A DNA stretch of 47,376 nt from an uncultured Alphaproteobacteria bacterium (GCA_944393715.1 CALYBB010000028.1:1-47376); one strand, 5' to 3'. Positions 17,080 through 25,203 are shown, counted from the stretch's first letter. A program made the numbers and translations. The notes: generated by a model from the sequence alone, not told the origin.

Positions 17080-18117
17080 ATGGACATTTTGATAGCGGTT
17101 TTGGCTGTGGCCGCAGCTTCTTTTTTGATGACCACCTTATTTTTGTTTAAAACGCTCAAACAAACCAAAAACAGTCTGCAAGAACTTTTGCGCGAAGCCG
17201 AAACCCCCGATCAAGCTTCAAAAGTTGATGTCGGAGACGTTTATTTCAAGGTTGACGAACAGTTTAATGTTTCTTTTGTTAACGAGACCGGAATACGCGG
17301 CCTTGGATACCATGCCGAAGATATCGTCGGCAAACCTCTGTTGGGCAGTCTGGTTGAAAATAATGAAGCCAATCGCGAATTTTTGCAAGAAACTTTCGGC
17401 AATTTGGCAAAAAAACAAACGACTTTTAATACTCAGATGCTTGTTAGACGCGCCGATAATAAAAATATGCTGATGTTGACAAGGATCAGACCAATTCTGG
17501 ATGAAATTTTGCAATGCCGCGGCCTGAGCTTTTTGTGCAAAGATATTTCCCAAGCCAACAAAATGCAAGATAAAATAAAAGCCTATGAGGCAATTGACCC
17601 TTTCACCAATCTCTTAAACGAACAGACACTCAAACAGCGGCTTGAGCATGATTTCAAGCTGGCAGGACGCTATAATAAAGAACTTTCGACCGTGGTTATT
17701 GAGCTTAAGGATATTTATGATTTTGCCGCCAGAGGAATCGATTTTGAAACCGCTGACAAGATGCTCAGAGATATTGGCGGCATTGTTGTTGATTTGTTGC
17801 CCGACGGATGTTATGCCGGACGCGTTGAAAAGACAAAAATAGTCATGGTCTTAAAAGATTTTTCGCGAGAACAGGCGCTGCAAAAAGCTGTTTTGTTGTT
17901 TGAACGCAGCATAGATGCCATCCGCGCCCTACGGATTGATGCGGCCAATGCGCAAATGATCGTTATTGCTTATTCCGACCGCAAAGGTTTTACCGATAGT
18001 TATGACGCCATGACCGGACGTCTGGAGCGTCATATAAGCATGGCCCTCAAACAAAAAGAGTACGGCATTGTTTCTTCCGAACGCGGCAAAGCCGGTTTAG
18101 AAAATATTAAGAGTTAG
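17080..18117 (+). CDS. Membrane-anchored PAS protein with degenerate GGDEF-like domain
   Basis: 345 residues: an N-terminal membrane helix (DILIAVLAVAAASFLMTTLF), a PAS domain at about 55-160 (VYFKVDEQFNVSFVNETG, GYHAEDIVGKPL), a short coiled link, and a C-terminal region starting IDPFTNLLNEQTLKQRLEHD that matches the start of diguanylate cyclase domains (DPLTGLxNR). The GGDEF loop itself is replaced by GRVEKTKIVMVLKDF, so no cyclase activity is expected. AAAGGAG before the ATG at 17080 decides the start; the frame is open to 17032. Divergent from sufB; likely a signal-sensing membrane protein of unknown output. Confidence 0.75.
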   Translation: MDILIAVLAVAAASFLMTTLFLFKTLKQTKNSLQELLREAETPDQASKVDVGDVYFKVDEQFNVSFVNETGIRGLGYHAEDIVGKPLLGSLVENNEANREFLQETFGNLAKKQTTFNTQMLVRRADNKNMLMLTRIRPILDEILQCRGLSFLCKDISQANKMQDKIKAYEAIDPFTNLLNEQTLKQRLEHDFKLAGRYNKELSTVVIELKDIYDFAARGIDFETADKMLRDIGGIVVDLLPDGCYAGRVEKTKIVMVLKDFSREQALQKAVLLFERSIDAIRALRIDAANAQMIVIAYSDRKGFTDSYDAMTGRLERHISMALKQKEYGIVSSERGKAGLENIKS

Positions 18118-18175
18118 ATGTTAAATCTTGAAGTATAGAGCTTTATGAAAATTGTTTGGAAGGCCTTACTTTAAG

Positions 18176-19075
18176 ATGTTTTGCAAATGGCTGCCGTTGT
18201 GCTTTGTTTTGCTGCTTGGTGCCTGTTCGTCTGACATTGAGCTGTTTGGCTATACCATTTGGGGGGTCGGCGATTATAACCGCCCGTCATCGGTCAGGGT
18301 AGAAAAAGGCGACACGCTTTATAGCATTTCGCGCGCTCACGATGTGCCGATGCGCGAGGTTATTGAGATTAATGGATTGAGACCTCCTTATACGTTGCGG
18401 GTTGGTCAAGTTATCCGGCTGCCGGAGGCAAAATACCACATCGTAGCACGAGGCGATACGCTTTACAGTATTTCGCGTCGTTATAACGTTGACATGCCGA
18501 CTTTGAGCCGAACCAATAACCTGACAGCGCCATGGACATTGCATATCGGTCAAAAGCTTTTGCTGCCGGGGTCGATCGTAACCGGAAAAGGGACTTCTAC
18601 GGCCAGAACTTCGAGCACAAAATACTCGACAAAAAAAACAACAGCCCAAAAGAGTTCTTCACGTGCAAAATACACTTATGTTCAGCCGTCGACCAAACGA
18701 AAATCAAATTTTATCTGGCCGGTTAAAGGGACGGTTATTTCAAAATTCGGACCGGTGGCCAAAGGACGCAACAATGACGGCATCAACATCAAAGCGGCTC
18801 GCGGCACGGTGGTCAAGGCTGCCGATGCCGGAACAGTGGCTTATGCCGGCAACGAACTCAAAGGCTTCGGCAATCTTATTTTAATCAAGCATAATGACGG
18901 CTGGGTTACGGCCTATGCTCATAATGATACCTTGAAAGTACGCAAGGGACAAAAAGTGGCCAAAGGCACGCCTATTGCCACCGTCGGCACTACCGGCGGC
19001 ATGACAACGCCGCAACTACACTTTGAAACCCGCGCCGGCAAAAAAGCCGTTAATCCTATGGCTTATCTGCCGTGA
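18176..19075 (+). CDS. nlpD: NlpD-like lipoprotein, LysM plus non-catalytic LytM domain
   Basis: Outer-membrane lipoprotein that likely activates a cell-division amidase. Lipobox LLGAC places the lipidated cysteine at residue 17. Two LysM peptidoglycan-binding domains follow (VEKGDTLYSISRAHDVPM and VARGDTLYSISRRYNVDM), then a Ser/Thr/Lys-rich linker, then an M23/LytM domain. The first zinc-binding motif, HxGIDI in active enzymes, reads NDGINI, while AYAHNDT and LHFETR are kept, as in E. coli NlpD, which activates AmiC rather than cutting murein itself. GGAAGG at 18158-18163 is the likely ribosome binding site. Followed by yajC as in other alphaproteobacteria. Confidence 0.88.
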   Translation: MFCKWLPLCFVLLLGACSSDIELFGYTIWGVGDYNRPSSVRVEKGDTLYSISRAHDVPMREVIEINGLRPPYTLRVGQVIRLPEAKYHIVARGDTLYSISRRYNVDMPTLSRTNNLTAPWTLHIGQKLLLPGSIVTGKGTSTARTSSTKYSTKKTTAQKSSSRAKYTYVQPSTKRKSNFIWPVKGTVISKFGPVAKGRNNDGINIKAARGTVVKAADAGTVAYAGNELKGFGNLILIKHNDGWVTAYAHNDTLKVRKGQKVAKGTPIATVGTTGGMTTPQLHFETRAGKKAVNPMAYLP

Positions 19076-19184
19076 TAATTGCCAAGCGGCAAAAAATATC
19101 TTGTGAAATAATAAAAAATTCCCTATATATGCATTGAGAATTGTTTTATATTGTTGCTGATATTAATAGTAATGGAGATGAGAA

Positions 19185-19505
19185 ATGTTTGTCAGTCCTG
19201 CGTTTGCACAGGCAGCCGGAAGCGCCAGCGGCAGTGGTTCGCTGACCGGTATGATTTTGCAACTTTTGTTGATCTTTGCCATTTTTTACTTTTTGCTTAT
19301 CCGCCCACAGCAAAAGCGCCTTAAAGAACACGAGGCCAAACTTAGGGCCATAAAACGCGGCGACAGGGTTATTACTGGCGGCGGCATTTATGCCAAGATT
19401 ACCGATGCACCGGAGAATGCCGATGAATTGAAGGCCGAGATTGCCGAGGGCATTACCGTTAAAATATCTCGCGCGACGGTACGCGAGGTGCTGACCGAGG
19501 AATAG
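19185..19505 (+). CDS. yajC: Preprotein translocase subunit YajC
   Basis: 106-residue single-pass membrane protein of the SecDF-YajC complex. Short periplasmic start, membrane helix MILQLLLIFAIFYFLLIRPQ with the family's RPQQKRLKEHE, then ALKRGDRVITGGGIYAKI-type cytoplasmic domain (here IKRGDRVITGGG). GGAGATGAG precedes the ATG. Forty bases ahead of secD, presumably one operon. Confidence 0.95.
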   Translation: MFVSPAFAQAAGSASGSGSLTGMILQLLLIFAIFYFLLIRPQQKRLKEHEAKLRAIKRGDRVITGGGIYAKITDAPENADELKAEIAEGITVKISRATVREVLTEE

Positions 19506-19544
19506 TTTCGGTCGAAAACTTAAAGTCTGTTAAGGTAAACGAAT

Positions 19545-21089
19545 ATGTATAAGTTATCCAAATCACGAGTTATTACCATTTTGGCCATTTGCGCGGCGGG
19601 CATTTTCTTTGCTGTGCCAAATATTGTCCCAAACAAGGATGCCCTGCCTGCTTGGTGGCAGCCGATCAACCTTGGACTTGATTTGCAGGGCGGGTCTAAT
19701 CTTTTGCTGGAAGTTAAGCTTGACGAAGTGCTAAAAGAGCGCATGGGCTCCATTGAGGATGCCGCACGGCAGATTATGCGCGAAAACCGTATCCGTTACA
19801 AGAGCCTGACCTCAAACGAAAACGGTGTTAAAGTTGCTATTGAAAATACATCATCACGCACTAAAGCTGCCAATTTGTTCCGCAAGATTGACGAGGGTAT
19901 TGTTGTCGAAGAAAGCGGTAACGGCGGTTTGGATATTCATTACAGCGATGCGGCACTGGCTCAGCTGAAAAGGAAGATTGTCGACCAGTCGATTGAGATT
20001 GTGCGGCGGCGTATTGACGAGCTCGGCACCAAAGAGCCGTTGATTCAATCGCAGGGAGCCGATCGTATTGTGGTGCAGCTTCCGGGGTTGCAGAATCCGG
20101 AATATGTTAAGACATTGCTTGGTAAAACGGCCAAAATGTCTTTTCACCTAGTTGACAGCACAGCCAGAGCATCTGATGCCAGACGAGGCAAGCTTGGCGG
20201 CAAATACAAGCTGGCCTATGGTGAAATGGGCGAACCCTATGTTATCTCGCGCAAGCCGGTTGTCGGGGGTGAAGATTTGGTCGATGCTCAGCCTTCTTTT
20301 CAGGACGGACAAGCGGTTGTTTCGTTCCGCTTTAATTCGCATGGCGGCAAGAAGTTTGGAGAAGTTACCCGCGACAATATAGGCGAGAGGCTGGCCATCG
20401 TTTTGGACAACGAAGTTATTTCGGCGCCGGTTATTCAGAGCGCCATTATGGGCGGCTCGGGCGTTATAACAGGAAACTTTACTGTCGAATCGGCCAATGA
20501 TTTAGCTTTGCTGCTGCGATCCGGCGCTTTGCCGGCGCCGCTTGAGGTGCTGGAAGAAAGGACTGTCGGTGCCGGTTTGGGAGCGGACTCGATTGAGGCC
20601 GGCGTAACGGCTTCATGCATTGGGTTGGCAGCTGTTGTGTTTTTTATGGTTGCAGCCTATGGTCTGTTTGGTTTGTTTACCACGATAGCGGTGTTTATGA
20701 ATCTGTTGTTGATGCTCGGTGTCTTGAGCCTGATGGGTACGACTCTGACGCTGCCGGGCATTGCCGGTATTATCTTGACCATCGGCATGGCGGTTGATGC
20801 CAATGTGCTGATTTTTGAGAGGATGCGCGAAGAAGTTAAGAACGGACGCTCTACCCGCGATGCGGCTGATGCCGGATTTACCGAGGCTTGGTCGACTATT
20901 GTTGATTCAAACCTGACGACACTGGTTGCGGCAATTGTTTTGTTTTATTTCGGCACGGGGCCGGTCAGAGGCTTTGCGGTCACGTTGGCCATTGGTATTG
21001 CAACATCGATGTTTACCTCGGTAACGGTTACCCGCCTGATCATTACCGCATGGCTAAACAAATATAAGCCGACCAAATTACCGATTTAA
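19545..21089 (+). CDS. secD: Protein translocase subunit SecD
   Basis: 514 residues. Uses the proton gradient with SecF to pull exported proteins through SecYEG on the periplasmic side. LGLDLQGGSNLLLEV after the first membrane helix, the P1 domain with IVVQLPG, then the six-helix RND-type C-terminal part: NDLALLLRSGALPAPLEVLEER, GIAGIILTIGMAVDANVLIFERMREE (conserved D in helix 4), and SNLTTLVAAIVLFYFGTGPVRGFAVTL. Full length. Confidence 0.97.
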   Translation: MYKLSKSRVITILAICAAGIFFAVPNIVPNKDALPAWWQPINLGLDLQGGSNLLLEVKLDEVLKERMGSIEDAARQIMRENRIRYKSLTSNENGVKVAIENTSSRTKAANLFRKIDEGIVVEESGNGGLDIHYSDAALAQLKRKIVDQSIEIVRRRIDELGTKEPLIQSQGADRIVVQLPGLQNPEYVKTLLGKTAKMSFHLVDSTARASDARRGKLGGKYKLAYGEMGEPYVISRKPVVGGEDLVDAQPSFQDGQAVVSFRFNSHGGKKFGEVTRDNIGERLAIVLDNEVISAPVIQSAIMGGSGVITGNFTVESANDLALLLRSGALPAPLEVLEERTVGAGLGADSIEAGVTASCIGLAAVVFFMVAAYGLFGLFTTIAVFMNLLLMLGVLSLMGTTLTLPGIAGIILTIGMAVDANVLIFERMREEVKNGRSTRDAADAGFTEAWSTIVDSNLTTLVAAIVLFYFGTGPVRGFAVTLAIGIATSMFTSVTVTRLIITAWLNKYKPTKLPI

Positions 21090-21113
21090 CCCAAAGACAT
21101 AAGGACAAAAAAA

Positions 21114-22049
21114 ATGATCAGAATATTTAAATGGGTTACCAAAGACACCAATATTAATTTTATGAAATCGACCAAAATTACTTATGCGGTTTCGAGTGCT
21201 TTGATTTTGCTGGCCGCTGCTTGCATTACTTTTAAGGGATTTAACTTCGGTATTGATTTTTCCGGCGGCATCTTAATGGAGATAAAATCGCCGGAGGTAA
21301 TTGATGTCGACGCCATGCGTGACACTTTGAGCAAGCTGGATATTGATGACTTGAATCTGCAAGCCATGGGAGAGGACGGCACTGAGATCGTTATTCGGGC
21401 TCAGGCCAAGACATTGGATGAGAAAGCGCAGATGAGCATTATTAATCAGATTAAAGAGGCGCTGGGCTCTTCTTATGAATATCGTCGGATTGATCTGGTC
21501 GGGCCGCAGGTTGGCGACGAGTTGAAAAAAGACGGTATTATTGCTTCGGTGATTGCTATTTTGGCGATTACAGCCTATATCTGGTTTCGCTTTGAGTGGC
21601 AGTTTGCTTTCGGCGCCATTATTGGCTTGGTGCATGATATTTTGGTAACGGTCGGCTTGTTGTCTTTGTTTCAACTGGATTTCAGCCTGACGACGGTGGC
21701 GGCTATTTTGACCTTGGCCGGCTATTCGGTCAACGACACAGTGGTTACTTATGACCGAATCCGTGAGAATCTGCGTAAATATAAAAAGATGAACCAGACA
21801 GATTTGCTGAACAAAAGTATCAACGATATTTTGTCGCGCACTATTTTGACCGGCTTTACAACGTTGTTTGCTTCGCTGGCGCTATTAATTTGGGGCGGTG
21901 ATACGCTGCGCAGTTTTGCTTTTACTATATTTTGGGGCGTAATTATCGGCACCTATTCGTCGATTTATGTGTCAACGGCGTTTTTGGCTTTCTTTGATTT
22001 GCGCGCTTCGCAAAACGAAGAAGTTATCAACCCGTTTGGCAATGCTTAA
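21114..22049 (+). CDS. secF: Protein translocase subunit SecF
   Basis: 311-residue partner of SecD. GFNFGIDFSGGILMEI after helix 1, FRFEWQFAFGAIIGLVHD, GYSVNDTVVTYDRIREN and the SRTILTGFTTLFASLAL segment are family signatures. AAGGA eight bases before the ATG; 24 bases after secD. Same operon as nlpD/yajC/secD by spacing. Confidence 0.97.
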   Translation: MIRIFKWVTKDTNINFMKSTKITYAVSSALILLAAACITFKGFNFGIDFSGGILMEIKSPEVIDVDAMRDTLSKLDIDDLNLQAMGEDGTEIVIRAQAKTLDEKAQMSIINQIKEALGSSYEYRRIDLVGPQVGDELKKDGIIASVIAILAITAYIWFRFEWQFAFGAIIGLVHDILVTVGLLSLFQLDFSLTTVAAILTLAGYSVNDTVVTYDRIRENLRKYKKMNQTDLLNKSINDILSRTILTGFTTLFASLALLIWGGDTLRSFAFTIFWGVIIGTYSSIYVSTAFLAFFDLRASQNEEVINPFGNA

Positions 22050-22063
22050 AACGGAGGAATGCT

Positions 22064-22897
22064 ATGGCAAAACAGGCTTGGAAGGCCGGAACAATGCTTT
22101 TTCCTCTGCCACCGGTAATGGTTACCTGCGGCACGGCGGAAAGGCCTAATGTTTTGACAATTGCGTGGACGGGAATTGTTAATTCTGAGCCGCCGCTGAC
22201 TTATATTTCAGTGCGCCCGAGCCGGATGTCGCATCAGCTGATTGAAGAAACGAAAGAGTTTGTCATTAACATTGTTAATCTGCCGTTGGCTAAGGCCTGC
22301 GATTTTTGCGGGATTAAATCCGGACGCAATACCGACAAATTCAAAGAAATGAATTTGGAATTGGAACCATGCCAAAAGGTTAAAACACCAATGCTTAAAG
22401 CGGCACCAGTGTCGTTGGAGTGTAAAGTTCTTGAGAAAAAAAGCTTTGGCACGCATGATATGTTTTTGGCGGAAATTGTTAATGTTAACGTGGATGACAA
22501 GTATATTGAGGAAGACGGGCGGCTGGCGCTTGAAAAAGCCGGACTGGTGGCCTTTGCCCACGGGCGGTATTATACGCTGGGGCGCGACCTTGGCGCGTTT
22601 GGGTTTTCGGTTGATAAGACAAAAGAGAACAAAACCAAACCGCGTAAATCGAAATTTATGGATATTTTGAAGATTGAAGAACAGCTTAAAGAAGGGACGT
22701 TGAAAATTAAAACCCGCAAGAAGTCTCTGTCTAAAGCTGACGGTCGCAAAAGAAGACCCAATAATGCAAAAGGAAATAGATCAAAAGATGCTGGCGGTTT
22801 TCCGCAAAAGAATCGGCGAATCGGCGGCAAGCATGGATTTTTGGGACAACGGGGCAAAACGTGGTTTCGGAAAAAAGTTGATAAAAAGGCGGATTAA
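22064..22897 (+). CDS. Flavin reductase / flavoredoxin-like FMN-binding protein with basic tail
   Basis: Residues 1-190 match the flavin reductase-like FMN-binding split-barrel family of the flavoredoxin type: FPLPPVMVTCGTAERPNVLTIAW, GIVNSEPPLTYISVRPSR, FVINIVNLPLA, DFCGIKSGRNTDKF. Such proteins bind FMN and move electrons from NAD(P)H or ferredoxin partners. The last 80 or so residues form an extreme Lys/Arg/Gly-rich tail (TRKKSLSKADGRKRRPNN onward) not part of the fold; it could be a nucleic-acid or membrane-binding tail, or a frame artefact (another frame is open from 22764 to 22949). GGAGG at 22052-22056 sets the start. Confidence 0.85.
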   Translation: MAKQAWKAGTMLFPLPPVMVTCGTAERPNVLTIAWTGIVNSEPPLTYISVRPSRMSHQLIEETKEFVINIVNLPLAKACDFCGIKSGRNTDKFKEMNLELEPCQKVKTPMLKAAPVSLECKVLEKKSFGTHDMFLAEIVNVNVDDKYIEEDGRLALEKAGLVAFAHGRYYTLGRDLGAFGFSVDKTKENKTKPRKSKFMDILKIEEQLKEGTLKIKTRKKSLSKADGRKRRPNNAKGNRSKDAGGFPQKNRRIGGKHGFLGQRGKTWFRKKVDKKAD

Positions 22898-22912
22898 AAA
22901 TCCGCCTTTTCG
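22885..22912. terminator. Terminator at the end of the flavin reductase gene
   Basis: A 10-bp stem (AAAAGGCGGA at 22885-22894, complement at 22901-22910) with a 6-nt loop that includes the TAA stop. It has T-run properties on both strands and lies between convergent genes. Confidence 0.85.
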
Positions 22913-22945
22913 TTTGAAATTATTGTATAATGAAACTTACCTTCA

Positions 22946-23893
22946 CTAGGAGGAACAACTATCAAAATTACACATCTTTAGAAAATCTGATGAGCTGAGC
23001 TCTTTGTCATAATAAAAGAAACAACGGTATTGATAAGATTCTTCTTTTGATTTTTTCTCTGGACCGAAGCCCAGTTTGACGGCCAAAGCGTTATTGGCGT
23101 CGACTTCATTAGATGTCCAATAATAACTGTCGGTATTAATTTCATTAACCTGCACATTATAATGTTCTTTAATATCGGGAATTATTACCTGATTAAACTT
23201 AGACGCTATCTGTCTCATCTTCTGTACTTCTTTGGCGCTAGGTAAAAATGTGTCGCCATTAATGTCTGCAAAATTAACCGTGCCGTAGCATTTTTTAATG
23301 ACCGTGGAAGCATAAACGTTGCCTGAAGCTTGAGCGTCCTTAAACCACGGGTGATAGGTGTTGCAATAGCCTAATTTTTCACAGGATTTTGTGACATTGG
23401 TGTACTGTGTACAGCCTACCCCCTCGCCGCCTATCTCATTGTATCCGTTAGGAGTATTGTATACACAATTGCCCACACCGGTATCTCCGCCTGCCCTTCC
23501 CCACCGTTCAAGTCGTATACTACTATTAGGATCATATTCATCTAGAGCTGCCGCCAGAGAGGTCGTTGCGTCAACTATGATCCCCATAGGCACGCGGTCT
23601 GTCGGAAAACCGTTGTAACATTTTCTATTGTCGTATATTATCATGCCGTTACCGCAGCTTGACTCTACCGGACTGTCATCCGCCTCGCCACTTTCTTCTT
23701 TCTTGGGAGCGCAGTAATAGCCGTCACCAAAAGGACATTTTAATTTGGCCGCGCTGCCGCATTCGGAAGCCGTCATATCATACCCCAGCTCGCTGCAAGA
23801 CGGCGGGGTAGAGCAGTCAACAGCCGCATAAGCGCCGCCAACCGCAGCACTAACTAAAACGACGCTAGTCAGCAACAAGTACTTTTTCATCAT
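22946..23893 (-). CDS. Secreted cysteine-rich protein A, DUF1566/Lcl-like C-terminus
   Basis: 315 residues with a signal peptide (LLLTSVVLVSAAVGGAYA, cleavage near residue 23), then a Cys-rich unit DCSTPPSCSELGYD ... AAKLKCPFGDGYYC. The C-terminal half, with FLPSAKEVQKM and YYWTSNEVDANNALAVKL, resembles DUF1566 / Lcl C-terminal domains, which have a 'LPT.EE ... YWSS' pattern and occur in secreted or surface proteins. Cysteines are plentiful (about 18), implying disulfides in the periplasm or outside the cell. The first 183 bp are almost identical to the divergent gene at 24217, after which the two drift with short identical patches. Function unknown; a surface antigen or adhesin is plausible. 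Confidence 0.8.
   Translation of the reverse strand: MMKKYLLLTSVVLVSAAVGGAYAAVDCSTPPSCSELGYDMTASECGSAAKLKCPFGDGYYCAPKKEESGEADDSPVESSCGNGMIIYDNRKCYNGFPTDRVPMGIIVDATTSLAAALDEYDPNSSIRLERWGRAGGDTGVGNCVYNTPNGYNEIGGEGVGCTQYTNVTKSCEKLGYCNTYHPWFKDAQASGNVYASTVIKKCYGTVNFADINGDTFLPSAKEVQKMRQIASKFNQVIIPDIKEHYNVQVNEINTDSYYWTSNEVDANNALAVKLGFGPEKKSKEESYQYRCFFYYDKELSSSDFLKMCNFDSCSS
23711..23893 (-). repeat. Inverted long repeat, left arm (5' end of secreted protein A)
   Basis: 183 bp that match the first 183 bp of the divergent paralogue (24217-24399) in inverted orientation with four mismatches by my count, three of them in the first 20 bases. The match stops abruptly after the codon for the Cys in DGYYC. 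Confidence 0.9.
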
Positions 23894-23910
23894 CTTTTAT
23901 CTCCCTTGCT

Positions 23911-23940
23911 GTTGCAAAAAAAGGTTCCTTTTTTTGCAAC
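23911..23940. repeat. 30-bp near-palindrome, copy 1 (core TT)
   Basis: Half-site GTTGCAAAAAAAGG, core TT, then the complementary half-site CCTTTTTTTGCAAC. It lies in the leader of the minus-strand secreted protein, 17 bases upstream of its ATG. Confidence 0.9.
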
Positions 23941-24005
23941 GTTCTTTTATGAGCCTAAGCCCTATTTTCTTATTGTTTTTACTATATTTTTTTTGCCCCT
24001 TTGCT

Positions 24006-24035
24006 GTTGCAAAAAAAGGAACCTTTTTTTGCAAC
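24006..24035. repeat. 30-bp near-palindrome, copy 2 (core AA)
   Basis: Same half-sites as copies 1 and 3, but the two-base core is AA, so the element is in the opposite orientation to both neighbours. Confidence 0.9.
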
Positions 24036-24045
24036 ACTTTTATCC

Positions 24046-24074
24046 ATGATAACATGCAATGGTTAAAAAAGCAA
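24046..24074 (-). promoter_or_regulatory. Candidate sigma-70-type promoter facing secreted protein A
   Basis: On the minus strand, TTGCTT (24069-24074) and TATCAT (24046-24051) are separated by exactly 17 bases. Transcription would run leftward through palindrome copies 2 and 1 into the gene ending at 22946. The opposite direction shows only weak hexamers (for example TTGATT at 24092 with TATGGC at 24115). Confidence 0.45.
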
Positions 24075-24157
24075 TAACAATGCATAACTGATTGATTGAC
24101 CTATATTTTATCCGTATGGCCAGCCACATTGCGCAAATTAATCTCTTCTCTCAATCT

Positions 24158-24187
24158 GTTGCAAAAAAAGGTTCCTTTTTTTGCAAC
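24158..24187. repeat. 30-bp near-palindrome, copy 3 (core TT)
   Basis: Identical in orientation to copy 1. It lies in the leader of the plus-strand secreted protein, 29 bases upstream of its ATG; flanking bases (TCT and AGA) extend the inverted repeat by three pairs. Confidence 0.9.
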
Positions 24188-24216
24188 AGATTGCCGCAGG
24201 TTGAGGGAGGGATAAG

Positions 24217-24399
24217 ATGATGAAAAGATATTTGTTGCTGACTAGCGTCGTTTTAGTTAGTGCTGCGGTTGGCGGCGCTTATGCGGCTGTTGACTGCTCG
24301 ACCCCGCCGTCTTGCAGCGAGCTGGGGTATGATATGACGGCTTCCGAATGCGGCAGCGCGGCCAAATTAAAATGTCCTTTTGGTGACGGCTATTACTGC
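24217..24399 (+). repeat. Inverted long repeat, right arm (5' end of secreted protein B)
   Basis: Near-identical inverted copy of 23711-23893. The region encodes the signal peptide and first Cys-rich unit. A further 27-base identical patch (the codons around CYNGFPTDR) occurs about 100 bases downstream in both genes. Confidence 0.9.
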
Positions 24400-25203
24400 G
24401 TTCCCGAAGACGGCGGAGGCAGTTCGACCGAACCGGATACACCCGCCGTATCAACGGCATCATGCGGCAATGGTATGATACTTTACGATGATATGCAATG
24501 TTACAACGGTTTTCCGACAGACCGCACGCCGGTTGGCATCGTGATTGACGCAAAAAACTCTATGGCGGCGGTTTTGACGCCCAATCAGGGAACGGTTTGG
24601 GGAATAAAAGGCACAAATACCGGTTTGGGTGATTGCGCAATCGCCGGCAACTCCTATGCGGATGATGGCAAGTATGCAGATATAGGTGGTGAAGGACTGG
24701 GCTGTACTTTTAGCGGCTTTGAAAATAACTGGACGCAGTCGATTTGTACGACAACCAGTTGTGAAAAATTGGGCTATTGCAACTCAAGCCATCCGTGGCT
24801 GATTAACCGATCTGATGCCTCTATCTTTAATAAATGCGGCGGCTCGGTTAATTTCTCAAGCGCCGACACTAGCGACTTTTTACCCAGCGCCAAAGAAGTA
24901 AGAATGATGGCCGTCATAAAAGATAAATTTAATCAGTCAATTGCCAGTATTAGAGAACATTATAGTACTTTAAATAATCCTAATAGTGCTGAGGAAATTA
25001 ATACCAATTATTATTGGACATCTAATGAAGCTGATGCCAATAATGCCTTGGCCGTCAACATGAACACTAATCTTGGAACCAAGATAGAGACAAAAGATAA
25101 GGCATCGTACTTCGAATCGCGTTGTGTCTTTTATTATGGCAGCAAACTCGGTTCACTTGATTTCCTATCGACGTGTAAGTTTAATGCTGACAGTTTCCCA
25201 TAA
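24217..25203 (+). CDS. Secreted cysteine-rich protein B, DUF1566/Lcl-like C-terminus
   Basis: 328 residues, paralogue of the divergent gene at 22946-23893. Same signal peptide and DCSTPPSCSELGYD ... GDGYYC unit, then SCGNGMILYDDMQCYNGFPTDR. A variable middle (loops around WGIKGTNTGLGDC and CTFSGFENNW) differs from its partner. The C-terminal part contains FLPSAKEVRMM and YYWTSNEADANNALAV, as in DUF1566/Lcl-like domains. Conserved framework with variable segments suits a surface-exposed antigen or adhesin under diversifying selection. GAGGGAGGG precedes the ATG; a strong terminator follows. Whether both copies are expressed together is an open question because of the palindromes upstream. Confidence 0.8.
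   Translation: MMKRYLLLTSVVLVSAAVGGAYAAVDCSTPPSCSELGYDMTASECGSAAKLKCPFGDGYYCVPEDGGGSSTEPDTPAVSTASCGNGMILYDDMQCYNGFPTDRTPVGIVIDAKNSMAAVLTPNQGTVWGIKGTNTGLGDCAIAGNSYADDGKYADIGGEGLGCTFSGFENNWTQSICTTTSCEKLGYCNSSHPWLINRSDASIFNKCGGSVNFSSADTSDFLPSAKEVRMMAVIKDKFNQSIASIREHYSTLNNPNSAEEINTNYYWTSNEADANNALAVNMNTNLGTKIETKDKASYFESRCVFYYGSKLGSLDFLSTCKFNADSFP

Larger units (their letters stand above)
23941..24216. other. Intergenic switch-like region between the two secreted protein genes
   Basis: Holds the spacer 23941-24005 (65 bp, AT-rich), palindrome copy 2, spacer 24036-24157 (122 bp) and palindrome copy 3, then the ribosome binding site of the plus-strand gene (GAGGGAGGG at 24201-24209). No convincing gene is present; a 62-codon frame on the minus strand runs through the palindromes and is rejected. 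Confidence 0.8.

Noticed and set aside
23897-24085. A 62-codon minus-strand frame upstream of secreted protein A
   Set aside because: It is made largely of the palindromic elements and T-runs, has no ribosome binding site and no family resemblance.
23911-24187. Three regularly repeated 30-bp units as a CRISPR array
   Set aside because: The spacing is uneven (65 and 122 bp), the units are near-perfect palindromes in alternating orientation, and there are no cas genes.
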